The notes beneath the pieces are model-generated. The model did not search any database. It was not told the DNA's origin and worked only from the letters and a program-made list of their open reading frames with translations. The position numbers and the translations under genes were made by a program. Shown here piece after piece: positions 8,380-17,348 of a DNA stretch of 64,000 bases (the first letter of the stretch is position 1; each line of letters opens with the position of its first letter). Source of the DNA: Actinomadura madurae (GTDB lineage Bacteria; Actinomycetota; Actinomycetes; Streptosporangiales; Streptosporangiaceae); the NCBI RefSeq assembly GCF_900115095.1, contig NZ_FOVH01000007.1, positions 124,001 to 188,000 on the forward strand, read 5' to 3'.

Positions 8380-8512
8380 TATACGGTGAAGGCATCATGG
8401 GCCAGGACGTTGATCCGCCGCACCGACAACGGCAACTGGGCGCTCCCAGGAGGCACGATCGACCTCGGCGAGTCCGTCACCCAGGCCGCCGTCCGAGAGA
8501 CCCGCGAAGTAT
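8380..8512 (+). pseudogene. Nudix hydrolase fragment
   Basis: One frame reads TLIRRTDNGNWALPGGTIDLGESVTQAAVRETREV, the strand and start of a Nudix box (GGxxxxGE...AAxRE) but not the closing EExG. Neither the N-terminal strand nor the C-terminal half follows in any frame. Downstream to about 8650 another frame reads VNAVELQENSFATAILVRGENLAIFEDG, which I do not recognise. It is treated as gene debris. Confidence 0.5.
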
Positions 8513-8727
8513 CACAGCGTCCCGGTAAACGCCGTCGAACTCCAGGAAAACTCGTTTGCCACGGCGATCCTCGTGCGCGGAGAAAATCTTGCGATATTCG
8601 AAGACGGCTCCCGGGAAGTAGGCGACGGCGCTGCCACTTCACGGGAAGCTCAGCGAAAAATTGACCTTCGACCTGACCTGCCGGCCATCGTTGAACAAAC
8701 TACGGATCACTCGGATTCCTCACAGAG

Positions 8728-8768
8728 CGAACTGCCAACGGCGGCGCGCCGTCGCCGTTGGCAGTTCG
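8728..8768 (-). terminator. Hairpin downstream of gntR
   Basis: A 16-bp perfect stem (8728-8743 with 8753-8768) around a 9-base loop lies 31 bases past the gntR stop codon. No long T-run, as is usual in high-GC genomes. Confidence 0.65.
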
Positions 8769-8798
8769 TTGCGAAGCAACGATCCACGCTGCAAACGA

Positions 8799-9485
8799 TC
8801 AGCGGTTGTTGTCGCCGTCGTTCGACCGCAGTTGGTCGAAGTCGGCCGCCACCCACTCCGGTCGAATGTGCTCGGCGAACCCGCGGCGTATCGCGCGTCG
8901 GTCTCCGGACTCCAGGGTGGTGAGCAGGAGCCGGTGCCCCATGGCGATCTCTCTCAGATCTCCGAGTCTGCGGTGCTCCAGCGTCATGAACAGCCTCATC
9001 TGGTTCTGCCACGACGACCAGATCCCGATCAGAACCTGGTTGTCCGATGCCTCGTAGATGGCGCGGTGCACCGCCAGGTGCGCTTCCACGCCACCTTTGT
9101 AGTCATGCTCCGCAGCGGCACGCTCGAGCGACTCGACCGCCGCGACCAGGTTGTCGTGAACAGGCCCCTCGCGCAAGCGGCGCAGCCCCGCGAACGCGGC
9201 GAACGGCTCCAGGACGGTGCGCAACTCTTCGATCTCCGTGATCGTATCGACGCTGACTTCCGCCACGAACGATCCGCGATACGCCTCGCGCTGGACAAGG
9301 CCCTCCTCCTCCAGACGGAGCAACGCCTCGCGAAGAGGCCCACGTCCGATGGCCAGGCCATCTGCCAACTGAATCTCACGCAAGGGCGTGCCCTGCTTCA
9401 GAACACCCGAGAGGATCGCCTCTCTAAGAATCACGACAGCCTCGTCCGCCTGTGTTGTCTGCGGAATCTGCGGAAGACTCACCAT
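8799..9485 (-). CDS. GntR-family transcriptional regulator with FCD domain
   Basis: Likely local regulator of the island. The N-terminal winged helix (ILREAILSGVLKQGTPLREIQLADGLAIGRGPLREALLRLEEEGLV) is followed by an all-helical FCD ligand domain with metal-ligand-type positions (HLAVHRAIYEASDN, FAEHIRPEW). FCD regulators usually bind a TTGTnnACAA-type palindrome and are released by a small carboxylate. Seven such sites stand upstream of island operons. I prefer the ATG at 9485, which has GAGGG ten bases upstream; an in-frame ATG at 9515 has no Shine-Dalgarno and overlaps a degenerate operator. It is the only complete regulator gene in the island cargo. Confidence 0.88.
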   Translation of the reverse strand: MVSLPQIPQTTQADEAVVILREAILSGVLKQGTPLREIQLADGLAIGRGPLREALLRLEEEGLVQREAYRGSFVAEVSVDTITEIEELRTVLEPFAAFAGLRRLREGPVHDNLVAAVESLERAAAEHDYKGGVEAHLAVHRAIYEASDNQVLIGIWSSWQNQMRLFMTLEHRRLGDLREIAMGHRLLLTTLESGDRRAIRRGFAEHIRPEWVAADFDQLRSNDGDNNR

Positions 9486-9504
9486 TGTTTTTGTTCCCTC
9501 ATCG

Positions 9505-9516
9505 ACTGTCGACATT
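9505..9516. promoter_or_regulatory. Degenerate GntR operator in the gntR leader
   Basis: ACTGTCGACATT matches ATTGTCGACAAT at 10 of 12 positions and sits 20 bases before the preferred gntR start. It suggests autoregulation; weak by itself. Confidence 0.45.
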
Positions 9517-9587
9517 TAACCATAGGCAGGTGGGTGATCCCTTCGACGGCGTCCCTCGCCTCGCACGCACATTCTTCGCTTCGGGCC

Positions 9588-11372
9588 TTAGGGCTTGAAC
9601 ACGTGGTCGGCGGTCTGCTCGGACAGGCTGGGCGCCGCCGCGAGAAGACGCTTGGTGTAGTCGCTCTTGGGCTGGTCGAGAACCCCTCTGACCGGCCCCG
9701 ACTCGCAGATCAGTCCTTGCTCCAGGACCAGGACCTGGTCGGCGATCGTGGAGACCACGGCCAAGTCATGGGTGATGAAGAGCAGGGACAGGTCAACCGA
9801 CCGACGCAAGTCGTCGAGGACATCAAGCACCACCGCCTGAACCGAGACGTCCAGGGCGGAGGTGATCTCGTCGCAGACGATCAGTCCGGGATCGGCCGCC
9901 AGCGCGCGGGCGATCGAGACCCGTTGCCGCTGCCCACCGGAGAGCTCCCCGGGGTACCGCTCGGCGTATCGGGCAGGAAGGCGGACTGCTTCCAGCAGCC
10001 GCTCGACCTCCGCACCCGCCTCAGTCCGGCTCAGTCCCCTGAGTACCATCGCCGATCGTGAAATCGCGGCACCCACCGAATGGCGGGGATTCAGGGTGTC
10101 CGCCGGATTCTGGAAGACCATCTGGACACGTTGAAGTTGCTTGCGCGCCCGATCCTTCGTGGCGTGCGCGACCTCCTCGCCATCAAGGCGGATCGCGCCG
10201 GACCAGTGCCGGTGCAGGCCGACGACCGAGCGCGCGATGGTGGTCTTGCCACTGCCGGACTCGCCGACCAGTGCCACGCACTGACCCGGCTGAACGGAGA
10301 ACGAGATGCCGCGCGCCGCAACTATGGATTCCGACCTCGTCGCATGACGTGCTTCCAGGTGCGCGACCTCGAGCACTGGCGCCGCGTCGGCCTTCACACG
10401 GGAGGCCGCCGGCGTGGCCAGGGTCAAGTCGAGAGCCGGCGTGCGGAGCGACTCCGTGCAGCGAACGAGGTGGGCGTCCCCGATCTGCGACAGCGCCGGC
10501 AGGTGGAGCTCGCACGACTCGACCTTCTGCCCGCAGCGCGGCGCGAACGCGCAACCGGCAGTCCGGTTCCGGAGGTCGACCGGGCCGCCCGGGAGGGCTT
10601 CGAGCTCTCGCGAGATCCGATGATCCGGAGTCGCGGCCATCAGCGCACGCGTGTACGGGTGCCTGGGGCGCCTCAGGACCTCGGAGGCGCTCCCCTGTTC
10701 GACCACATATCCGCCGTACATGACGACGATCCGATCCGCGATCTTGGCCGCTACGGCGAGATCATGCGTGATGTAGAGCATCGCGACGGACTCCTCGTCG
10801 CGCAGCTGTACCAGGCCTTCGAGGATCTTGGCCTGCGTGACGACATCGAGTCCCGTCGTGGGCTCGTCGAGCACGATCACCTTCGACTGCGACGCCAGGG
10901 CGGCGGCGATGCAGACCCGCTGCTGCTGACCGCCGGACAGCTGGTGCGGGAACCGGCGTCCGAACTGGCGCTCTGGGGTCAGGCCGACCGCGGCCAAGCT
11001 GCCCAGCAGCACGTCCTCGCCGCCCGGTGCTCGAGGCGCACTGCGAACCATGTCGTTCAAAGTGTCCAGCACCCGGTGCGCCGGGTTCAGCGCAGTGCCA
11101 GGGCTCTGGGGTACGTACGAGATCAGGTCTCCGCGCACGGACCGAGCCCGGGAGCGGGCGGTGACGTCCGAGTCCGCGATCGAGACCCGGCCCTCGATGC
11201 GAAGACCGGGTGCGCACCAGCCGAACGCCGCAAGCGCCGCAGTGGTTTTACCCGATCCCGACTCTCCGACGAGACACACGATCTCGCCTTCCTCGAGCGA
11301 GAGATCGACGTCGTCGACGATGAAGTCGTCGCCCACCGACACGCGTAGCCCTTCCAGCGCCAGCAAACTCAT
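9588..11372 (-). CDS. Dipeptide/oligopeptide-type ABC transporter ATPase, two ATPase domains fused
   Basis: 594-aa cytoplasmic energy subunit, equal to DppD plus DppF in one chain. Each half has a Walker A (GESGSGKTT), a signature (LSGGQQQR; LSGGQRQR) and a Walker B (VIVLDEPT; LIVCDEIT). After the first half there is the oligopeptide-ATPase tail with Cys residues (CAFAPRCGQKVESCELH). The start ATG at 11372 overlaps the permease stop as ATGA. It closes the operon binding protein-permease-permease-ATPase. The second Walker B has DEIT instead of DEPT, a tolerated variant. Confidence 0.9.
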   Translation of the reverse strand: MSLLALEGLRVSVGDDFIVDDVDLSLEEGEIVCLVGESGSGKTTAALAAFGWCAPGLRIEGRVSIADSDVTARSRARSVRGDLISYVPQSPGTALNPAHRVLDTLNDMVRSAPRAPGGEDVLLGSLAAVGLTPERQFGRRFPHQLSGGQQQRVCIAAALASQSKVIVLDEPTTGLDVVTQAKILEGLVQLRDEESVAMLYITHDLAVAAKIADRIVVMYGGYVVEQGSASEVLRRPRHPYTRALMAATPDHRISRELEALPGGPVDLRNRTAGCAFAPRCGQKVESCELHLPALSQIGDAHLVRCTESLRTPALDLTLATPAASRVKADAAPVLEVAHLEARHATRSESIVAARGISFSVQPGQCVALVGESGSGKTTIARSVVGLHRHWSGAIRLDGEEVAHATKDRARKQLQRVQMVFQNPADTLNPRHSVGAAISRSAMVLRGLSRTEAGAEVERLLEAVRLPARYAERYPGELSGGQRQRVSIARALAADPGLIVCDEITSALDVSVQAVVLDVLDDLRRSVDLSLLFITHDLAVVSTIADQVLVLEQGLICESGPVRGVLDQPKSDYTKRLLAAAPSLSEQTADHVFKP

Positions 11373-12253
11373 GAAGACTCCTCTGAACGGTCGGAGTTGC
11401 GGACGTAGGAGTCGCCGATGAGGTTGAGTCCGATGACCAAGAGGCCGAGGACCGCGGCCGGACCGGCGACGGACCACGGGTTCGATCCGATGATGACGCG
11501 GTTCTCGGAGACCATCAGGCCCCAGTCGGCGGACGGTGGCTCCAGGCCGATCCCCAGGAAGTTCACACTCGCGATCACGATGATCGCCCAGCTGAACCGC
11601 AGGCCGACATCGGCGATGAGGGTGCCCCGGATGTTCGGCAGCACCTCGCGGACGAGAAGCGAGGCCTTCGGCTCGCCCCGTGCCATCGCGGCCTCGACAT
11701 AACCCGTCGTCGACACCCCGAGTGCCGCGGAACGGGTGATGCGCGCAACCCCTGGGATGAGGACGAGCGCCGTAGCGCTCATCAGGACCGCCGAGTTGTT
11801 CCCAAGCCCGGTACGCAGCAGCAGGACCACCAGCAACGCCGGCATGGACAAAAGGACATCCATCCCGCGCATCAAGAACGCGTCGAGGAACGACCGGGAG
11901 ATTCCCGCCACCAGCCCGACGACCACACCCCCTGCGTACGTGAGAATCGTTGCGCCGACTGCCATGAGGAGCGTCGAGCGTCCGCCGTTGAGCAGCCGGC
12001 TCAACACGTCACGACCGATCGAATCGAGACCCAGCGCGTAGTCCGGGCTCGGCGGCGCACCCGGGACGCCCAGGGTCTCGGTGGGGTCGTGCGGAGCGAC
12101 GAGCGGGCCGAGGAAGGCCATGAGGACGACCACACCCAGCAGCACGAGGCCGATGCGGCCACCCCACGAGCGAAGCACGCTTCGCAATGCGCGCGGTGAT
12201 CGTGGACGCCTGATCGTCTGGGCCCGGATCAGGACTGCTTTCGGCGCGGTCAC
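11369..12253 (-). CDS. ABC transporter permease, DppC type
   Basis: 294-aa second membrane subunit of the peptide/nickel-family importer. It has an N-terminal membrane segment (GLVLLGVVVLMAFLGPLVAP), the family loop DSIGRDVLSRLLNGGR, and the EAA-type sequence YVEAAMARGEPKASLLVREVLP. The GTG at 12253 overlaps the stop of the upstream permease (GTGA). A longer frame upstream is the shadow of that gene. Confidence 0.9.
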   Translation of the reverse strand: MTAPKAVLIRAQTIRRPRSPRALRSVLRSWGGRIGLVLLGVVVLMAFLGPLVAPHDPTETLGVPGAPPSPDYALGLDSIGRDVLSRLLNGGRSTLLMAVGATILTYAGGVVVGLVAGISRSFLDAFLMRGMDVLLSMPALLVVLLLRTGLGNNSAVLMSATALVLIPGVARITRSAALGVSTTGYVEAAMARGEPKASLLVREVLPNIRGTLIADVGLRFSWAIIVIASVNFLGIGLEPPSADWGLMVSENRVIIGSNPWSVAGPAAVLGLLVIGLNLIGDSYVRNSDRSEESS

Positions 12254-13302
12254 AGCATCTCCGTCCTGAGCTTGGGCACCAGGAACACCACAACGACATC
12301 GGCGACGATGTTGATGACCGTGTACAGAGCGGCGAGAATCATCGAGGCCGCGAGAACCTCGTTGGTGTCCCGGGTGTTCACCGCATTGAGCAGGTAGTTG
12401 CCGATGCCCGGGTAGGTGAAGAGCGCCTCGACGATGATGATCCCGCCGGCCAGATACTGGAGGTTCTGAGCGATGGTCTGCACGCTCGTCGCCAGCGCGT
12501 TGCGCAGGGCGTACCGGCGAAGCACCCGGCGCTCGGGCACTCCGTTGAGCCGGGCGTAGAGCACGTAGTCCGTCGTCAGGGCCTGGATGACCCCGGCCCG
12601 GACCTGGCGGGTGCCGGATCCGACCGTGACGATCAGCAAGGTGAGGATCGGAAGCACGAGAGCGTCGGGTTGCCCGAAGGGCGACGCGCCCGGGGAGACC
12701 AGAGAGACCGGCGGCAACCACTGCAGCCAGGTGAAGAAGACGGCGATCAGCAGGCTTCCCGTGACGAATTCGGGAAGACCGCCGAGCACCAGCGACGGAC
12801 CGGAGATGAGGTGGTCGGTGAGCTTGCCGGCGCGCACACCGGAGATGGCGCCGAGGACCATCGTCAGGGGCACCAGCAGTGCCGCGGTGAGCCCGCCCAG
12901 CACCAGGCTGTTGACGAGCGGGTCGCCCAGCGTGGCCGAGATCGATGCGTTGCCCTGGTACTGGGCCAGAGCGACGGCAGACTCCCCGAAGTCACCCGTC
13001 AACAGGCCGCGCAGCCAATGGAAGTACTGCAACACAAGTGGATCGTTGCTCCCGAGCCGTTCACGCATCGCTTCCAGGGCTCGTGGTGAGGCGTTGCGCC
13101 CCAGAACCAGTTCGGCCGTGTCGCCCGGCAGGAGTTTCGTGCAGACGAATGCCAGTACCGAGACGACGAACACCGTCAGCAGTCCAGCCGCCGAGCGTCG
13201 GCCCAGGAACCCGACCACGGGCGGCCCCGGCCATCGAAGCCGCCGCGCCCGCGGGCCGGATGACCCCGGTGCGGCATGAGGTGCAGCAACATCGGTCGTC
13301 AT
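12250..13302 (-). CDS. ABC transporter permease, DppB type
   Basis: 350-aa first membrane subunit. A 30-residue basic, proline-rich head is followed by SAAGLLTVFVVSVLAFVCTKLLPGD, the usual first helix and loop of DppB proteins. The EAA region reads YVLYARLNGVPERRVLRRYALRNAL. It starts 48 bases after the binding-protein stop and overlaps the next permease. Confidence 0.9.
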   Translation of the reverse strand: MTTDVAAPHAAPGSSGPRARRLRWPGPPVVGFLGRRSAAGLLTVFVVSVLAFVCTKLLPGDTAELVLGRNASPRALEAMRERLGSNDPLVLQYFHWLRGLLTGDFGESAVALAQYQGNASISATLGDPLVNSLVLGGLTAALLVPLTMVLGAISGVRAGKLTDHLISGPSLVLGGLPEFVTGSLLIAVFFTWLQWLPPVSLVSPGASPFGQPDALVLPILTLLIVTVGSGTRQVRAGVIQALTTDYVLYARLNGVPERRVLRRYALRNALATSVQTIAQNLQYLAGGIIIVEALFTYPGIGNYLLNAVNTRDTNEVLAASMILAALYTVINIVADVVVVFLVPKLRTEML

Positions 13303-13350
13303 GCCATGGTCCTCACTGATCGTTCCGGTCCCACATCACCGATCCGCGCC

Positions 13351-15015
13351 CTACTTGGCGAACCAGCCGTCGCTGAACCGCGAGACGTTCAGGTTGATGC
13401 CCCCCGTCTGCTTCAACCCGCGAAGCCTGGGACTGACGATGTCAAGCCAGGGCTGGTTGCTCCAGCAGAGATAGCCGCCCTCGTCGAACTGCTGTTGCTG
13501 GACTTCGCGCCAGAGGCTTGCGGCCTTGGTCTCGTCCAAAGTGGCCATCGCTTGCAGGATGAGATCGTTCGCCTGCCGCCCACCCGGCGACTGCTTACCC
13601 CACCACGTGTCACGGAACGGAGCGTCCTGCAGTACATGAGCTGAGTAGACGCCGGCCAGCGACGCGAACGCGAAGATGTAGTCCACGGCGAAGGGCCGAA
13701 CGTACACTTGCTCGGCCGGGGTCCAGTACGTCGCCGGAGACGTCGTCTTGACCTGGACGTTTACGCCCGCGGCCTTCGCCTGCTGGGCCAGGACGGTTGC
13801 CGCTTTGTCCAGACCGATGAGCGGCGGACTCGGCAGCACGAACGTCTCGCCGAGGACACCGGCCGCCTTGAACAGACCTCGGGCCTTGTCGGGGTCGAAC
13901 TCCCGCTTGAGATCCGTTGCGTAGTACTGGTTGCCGGGCCCGACGAGGTCGTAGGCGACGTTCCCGAAGCCCGCCGCCGCGCTGTCGATGAGCTGCTGGC
14001 GGTTCACGAGGTACTTGAACGCCTGCCGAACCCGGACGTCGGCGAAGGGCCCCTGGTCGACCCGCATCGCGAAGACGGGTTGCGCGTACGCGCTCTTCGA
14101 CTCCAGAAGGACCACCTTCGGGTTGGACCTCTGCTGTGCCGCCACCGCATAGTCGGGCGAGGACGCGATGTCGATGGAGCCGGCGAGCAGCGCGTTCACC
14201 ATCGCCGTGCTGTCGCTGAACGACGACTCGACCACGACGGATTCGAAGTACGGCTTCGGCGCATCCCAGAAATTCGGATTGCGGACGAGAACGCTCTGCT
14301 TGCCGGCCGTGAAGGACTGGAACTTGAACGCCCCGGTTCCGATCGGGTTCCGGGCGATCTCGGCCGGGGTCTTGCCCTCGGGCGTGATCCAGAGGTTGTA
14401 GTGGGTGAAGAGCGTCGGGAACTGGGCGTAGGGACGCTTCAGGGGAACCCGCACCGTCAGCTTGTCGACCGCCTTGACGTTCGCGAAGTCGACCAGCCCC
14501 AGGAGGAAGCCGGCCCCGTAGTTCGTCGCCGGATCGGACATCCAGGTCCGCAGGTCGTAGACGACGTCGTGGGCGCCGAAGGACTTCCCGTCGTGCCAGG
14601 TCACGCCGTCACGGAGGCGGAAGGTCCACGAGGTCGCATCGGCGTTCGGCTCCGCACTGAGTGCCAGGCCCGGCTCCAGCGGGAACAGCTTGTCACCTGA
14701 CCCCGCGTAGAACAGCGGGGTGAAGAGCTGGGCGACACGAATGAAATCGGGACCGACCGCAGCCGTTCCCGGGAAGAGGTTCTCACTCGGCCCGCCACTG
14801 GCCACACCCACTCGCAGCGTTCCGCCGGGTACCGGAGTCCCCCCGGGGAGCGCGCTCGGCACTGCGGCCGGGCTCCTCGACGACGAGCTCGAGCTGCTGC
14901 ATCCCGCCAACAGCAGCCCCGCACCGATGCCCAGCCCGCCGGCGAGCACGCTCCGGCGAGACAGGCCCGGGAGGTCGGCGGTCGAGTCTCCCACGGGCCG
15001 GTCGAGAGCGCCCAT
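13351..15015 (-). CDS. ABC substrate-binding lipoprotein, family 5 (peptide/opine-type), Tat signal
   Basis: 554-aa periplasmic-type receptor of the importer. The leader has twin arginines (LSRRSVLAGG, Arg20-Arg21) and lipobox LAGC with Cys39, then a poly-Ser linker, so it is a Tat-exported lipoprotein. Family-5 features include FRLRDGVTWHDGKSFGAHDVVYD. This family carries di- and oligopeptides but also opines, amino-acid derivatives and sugars. ATG at 15015 is preferred (GAGAGG eight bases upstream) over a GTG at 15024. The shared operator at 15060-15071 lies 45 bases upstream and faces the enolase-like gene too. Confidence 0.9.
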   Translation of the reverse strand: MGALDRPVGDSTADLPGLSRRSVLAGGLGIGAGLLLAGCSSSSSSSRSPAAVPSALPGGTPVPGGTLRVGVASGGPSENLFPGTAAVGPDFIRVAQLFTPLFYAGSGDKLFPLEPGLALSAEPNADATSWTFRLRDGVTWHDGKSFGAHDVVYDLRTWMSDPATNYGAGFLLGLVDFANVKAVDKLTVRVPLKRPYAQFPTLFTHYNLWITPEGKTPAEIARNPIGTGAFKFQSFTAGKQSVLVRNPNFWDAPKPYFESVVVESSFSDSTAMVNALLAGSIDIASSPDYAVAAQQRSNPKVVLLESKSAYAQPVFAMRVDQGPFADVRVRQAFKYLVNRQQLIDSAAAGFGNVAYDLVGPGNQYYATDLKREFDPDKARGLFKAAGVLGETFVLPSPPLIGLDKAATVLAQQAKAAGVNVQVKTTSPATYWTPAEQVYVRPFAVDYIFAFASLAGVYSAHVLQDAPFRDTWWGKQSPGGRQANDLILQAMATLDETKAASLWREVQQQQFDEGGYLCWSNQPWLDIVSPRLRGLKQTGGINLNVSRFSDGWFAK

Positions 15016-15059
15016 GATTCTCACCTCTCACCACAAGAGCAACCATCCATAGATGGATG

Positions 15060-15071
15060 ATTGTTTACAAT
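15060..15071. promoter_or_regulatory. GntR-type operator, importer/enolase divergent region
   Basis: ATTGTTTACAAT, between the minus-strand importer operon and the plus-strand enolase operon. It overlaps the farthest-upstream in-frame ATG (15057), which rules that codon out as a sensible start. Confidence 0.75.
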
Positions 15072-15142
15072 GAGCAGAAAGCTATATCGTTGAACGCGCT
15101 TTCGGCAAGGCATCGGTGGAAGTTCGTTCGGCTCGAGACAGC

Positions 15143-15148
15143 GAGGAG
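15143..15148 (+). promoter_or_regulatory. Shine-Dalgarno GAGGAG before an apparent ATC start
   Basis: GAGGAG is followed by seven bases and then ATC at 15156, exactly where the homologous N-terminus (xKIKEIACYRADLP) begins. No ATG, GTG or TTG is in frame at that place; the nearest is a TTG at 15090 with no good ribosome site. Confidence 0.55.
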
Positions 15149-15155
15149 CCAAGCC

Positions 15156-16286
15156 ATCAAGATCAAAGAGATCGCGTGCTACCGGGCGGATCTGCCCGTG
15201 TTCGACGGCGAGTACGTCATGTCGCACAACCGGGTGGTCCGTTCCCTGGCGAGCACCGTCGTACGCGTGACGGCCGAGGACGGCACCGTCGGCTACGCAG
15301 AGGCATGCACCCTCGGCGGCAACTACATGGACGGCTTTCCCGGAAGCCTGCATGCCACCGTCGCCGAGCTCGCGCCTGTCGTGCTCGAGGCGAACGTCTT
15401 CGAGGCCGACACCCTGGTGACACGGATGGACGCGGCTCTGATCGGCCACCTGCCGGGCAAGGCCGTGATCGACAATGCGATGTGGGACCTGCGCGGCAAG
15501 CTGCTCGGTCAGCCGGTGGCCCGGCTTCTCGGGGGCGTCCAGCAGTCGACGTTCGGAACCTTCACCGCGGTCGGGCTCGGGCACCCGGCTGAGATGGCCG
15601 AGAAGGTCGGCCGCTACGCCGAGCACGGCTTCCGTCACTGGCAGCTCAAACTGGGCAACGACCCTCTCCAGGACGCCGATCGGGTGCACGCCGTCGTGGA
15701 CGTCCTCCCGGAGAACTCCTCCTTTCTGACCAGCGACGCGAACGCCGGCTGGACGGTCGCCCAGACCCTGCGGTTCCTTGGCGCCGTGGAAGGCGTCGAG
15801 ACCTACATCGAACAGCCGTGCCGGACGGTCGCCGAACTCGAGCGCGTGCGCCGGCACACAGACCGGCCGATGCTGGTCGACGAGAGCGTGAAGGAGCCCG
15901 CGGACATGTTGTCCGTGGTCGGGCTCGGCCTCGCCGACGCTCTCAACCTCAAGCCGACCCGGGTCGGCGGACTGACGAAGGCTGCCAAGATCCGCGACAT
16001 CTGTGTCGCCGCAGGCGTCATGATCCTGGTCGACGAGCCGATGGGGGCCGACCTCGCCAGCGGCGCGACGGTGCAACTGGCGGCGACGATCCCGGCGGGG
16101 AACTTCCTGTCCGCTTCGTTCTTCAGCCACGAGGGCATGCCCGCGTCGTACCGGCCCGCCGGCGGCAACGCAACGGGGCCGACCGTGATCGACGGGGACA
16201 TTCACTGGAACGACGCGCCCGGCCTCGGCGTCGAGGTCGACGAATCCGTGTTCGGCGCTCCTACGGCTGTCTATTCGCTGCAGTAG
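15156..16286 (+). CDS. Enolase-superfamily enzyme (mandelate racemase/muconate lactonising group; cis-3-hydroxyproline dehydratase or hydroxyproline-betaine epimerase-like)
   Basis: 376 aa from the apparent ATC start. The capping domain is followed by the barrel with Lys165 (HWQLKLG), metal ligands Asp194, Glu219 (IEQP) and Asp242 (VDES), and Lys266 (NLKPTRVGG), i.e. lysines on both faces of the active site as in racemases/epimerases and in hydroxyproline-type members. The N-terminus resembles hydroxyproline-betaine epimerase (HpbD) and cis-3-hydroxyproline dehydratase. With the racemase-superfamily genes on the same island this points to an imino-acid substrate, but a sugar-acid or dipeptide substrate is not excluded. 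First gene of a plus-strand operon with an operator 85 bases upstream. Confidence 0.85.
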   Translation: MKIKEIACYRADLPVFDGEYVMSHNRVVRSLASTVVRVTAEDGTVGYAEACTLGGNYMDGFPGSLHATVAELAPVVLEANVFEADTLVTRMDAALIGHLPGKAVIDNAMWDLRGKLLGQPVARLLGGVQQSTFGTFTAVGLGHPAEMAEKVGRYAEHGFRHWQLKLGNDPLQDADRVHAVVDVLPENSSFLTSDANAGWTVAQTLRFLGAVEGVETYIEQPCRTVAELERVRRHTDRPMLVDESVKEPADMLSVVGLGLADALNLKPTRVGGLTKAAKIRDICVAAGVMILVDEPMGADLASGATVQLAATIPAGNFLSASFFSHEGMPASYRPAGGNATGPTVIDGDIHWNDAPGLGVEVDESVFGAPTAVYSLQ

Positions 16287-16343
16287 ATGGAAATGGGGGC
16301 GCGATCACCGTGCCCGACCACACCGACGTCCGGAGGCATTCCC

Positions 16344-17307
16344 ATGACTACCGTCGAAAGTGTTCGCGGACCGATGGACGTCGGCAGCCTCGGCGCCACG
16401 CTGGTGCACGAACACGTCTTCATCCTCGATCACGAGATCGAGCACAACTACCCCGAGCTGTGGGACGAGGACGCACGGATCGCGGATTGCGGTAGCCCGG
16501 CTCGGCGCCCTCAAAACGGCCGGCGTCGACACGATCCTCGACCCGACCGTCCTCGGCCTCGGCCGCGATATCCAACGCGTCATCGACGTGAACGAACGAG
16601 TCGACCTGAACATCATTCCGGCGACCGGTATCTACACCTTCGACAGCGTCCCGTTCTTCTTCTCCTTTCACGGTCCCGGCACTCCGCTCGGCGGCGACGA
16701 ACCCATGGTCGGCATGTTCCTCAAAGACCTGACCGAGGGAATCGGCGGTACGTCGGTAAAGGCCGGATTCCTCAAGTGCGCCATCGACTCGACGCTCACC
16801 GACGGGGTCGAGAGGGTCTTCGCTGCGGTGGCAGAGGCCAGCCGCGAGACCGGTGCCCCGATCACCGTCCACACCAGCGCTCCGCACGGCACCGGACTGC
16901 TCGCGCAGGAGTACTTCACGAAGGCCGGCGTGGACCCCGGCAAACTGGTGATCGGCCACTGCGGCGACAGCGCCGACCTGGACTACCTGCACCGGATCAT
17001 CGACGGTGGCTCCTATCTGGGCATGGACCGTTTCGGGCTCGACAACCTGCTGCCCACCGAGCAGCGTGTTGCCACGGTCGTGCAACTCGTCTCGGAGGGC
17101 TACGCCGACCGGATGCTGCTGGCACATGACGCTGCGTGCCACAACGACTGGTTCCAGCCGGGATTCCCGGAGCAGGTCGTGCCCGACTGGCACTTCACCT
17201 TCATCCCCAACGAGGTGCTGCCGAAGCTCCGGCAGGCAGGCCTGAGCGAGGAACAGATCACCACGATGCTGGTCGACAACCCGCGTCGCTACCTGTCGCG
17301 GAACTGA
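16344..17307 (+). pseudogene. Phosphotriesterase-family hydrolase (lactonase-like), one-base frameshift
   Basis: Amidohydrolase-fold enzyme of the PTE group, whose bacterial members are often lactonases. ATG at 16344 has GGAGG eight bases upstream. The first frame gives LVHEHVFILDHEI (metal His-x-His), then at about 16487 one extra T (GCGGATTGCGG) shifts the frame. The rest continues in another frame with the metal Lys (KAGFLKCA), ITVHTSA, LVIGHCGDS and LLAHDAAC, all expected ligands present, to a normal end RYLSRN. The 964-base length is one more than a multiple of three. Either a recent inactivation or a sequencing error. Confidence 0.85.
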
Positions 17308-17348
17308 GGCCGCTCGTGACGACATCGTCGGCACCACGGAGTTCCGTC

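Noticed and set aside
12254-12721. N-terminal extension of the DppC-type permease
   Set aside because: Shadow of the DppB-type permease; the GTGA overlap at 12250-12253 marks the true start.
15021-16205. Long minus-strand open frame opposite the enolase-superfamily gene
   Set aside because: Antisense shadow of a gene with clear catalytic motifs; its translation is Arg/Asp/Gly-rich with no family pattern.
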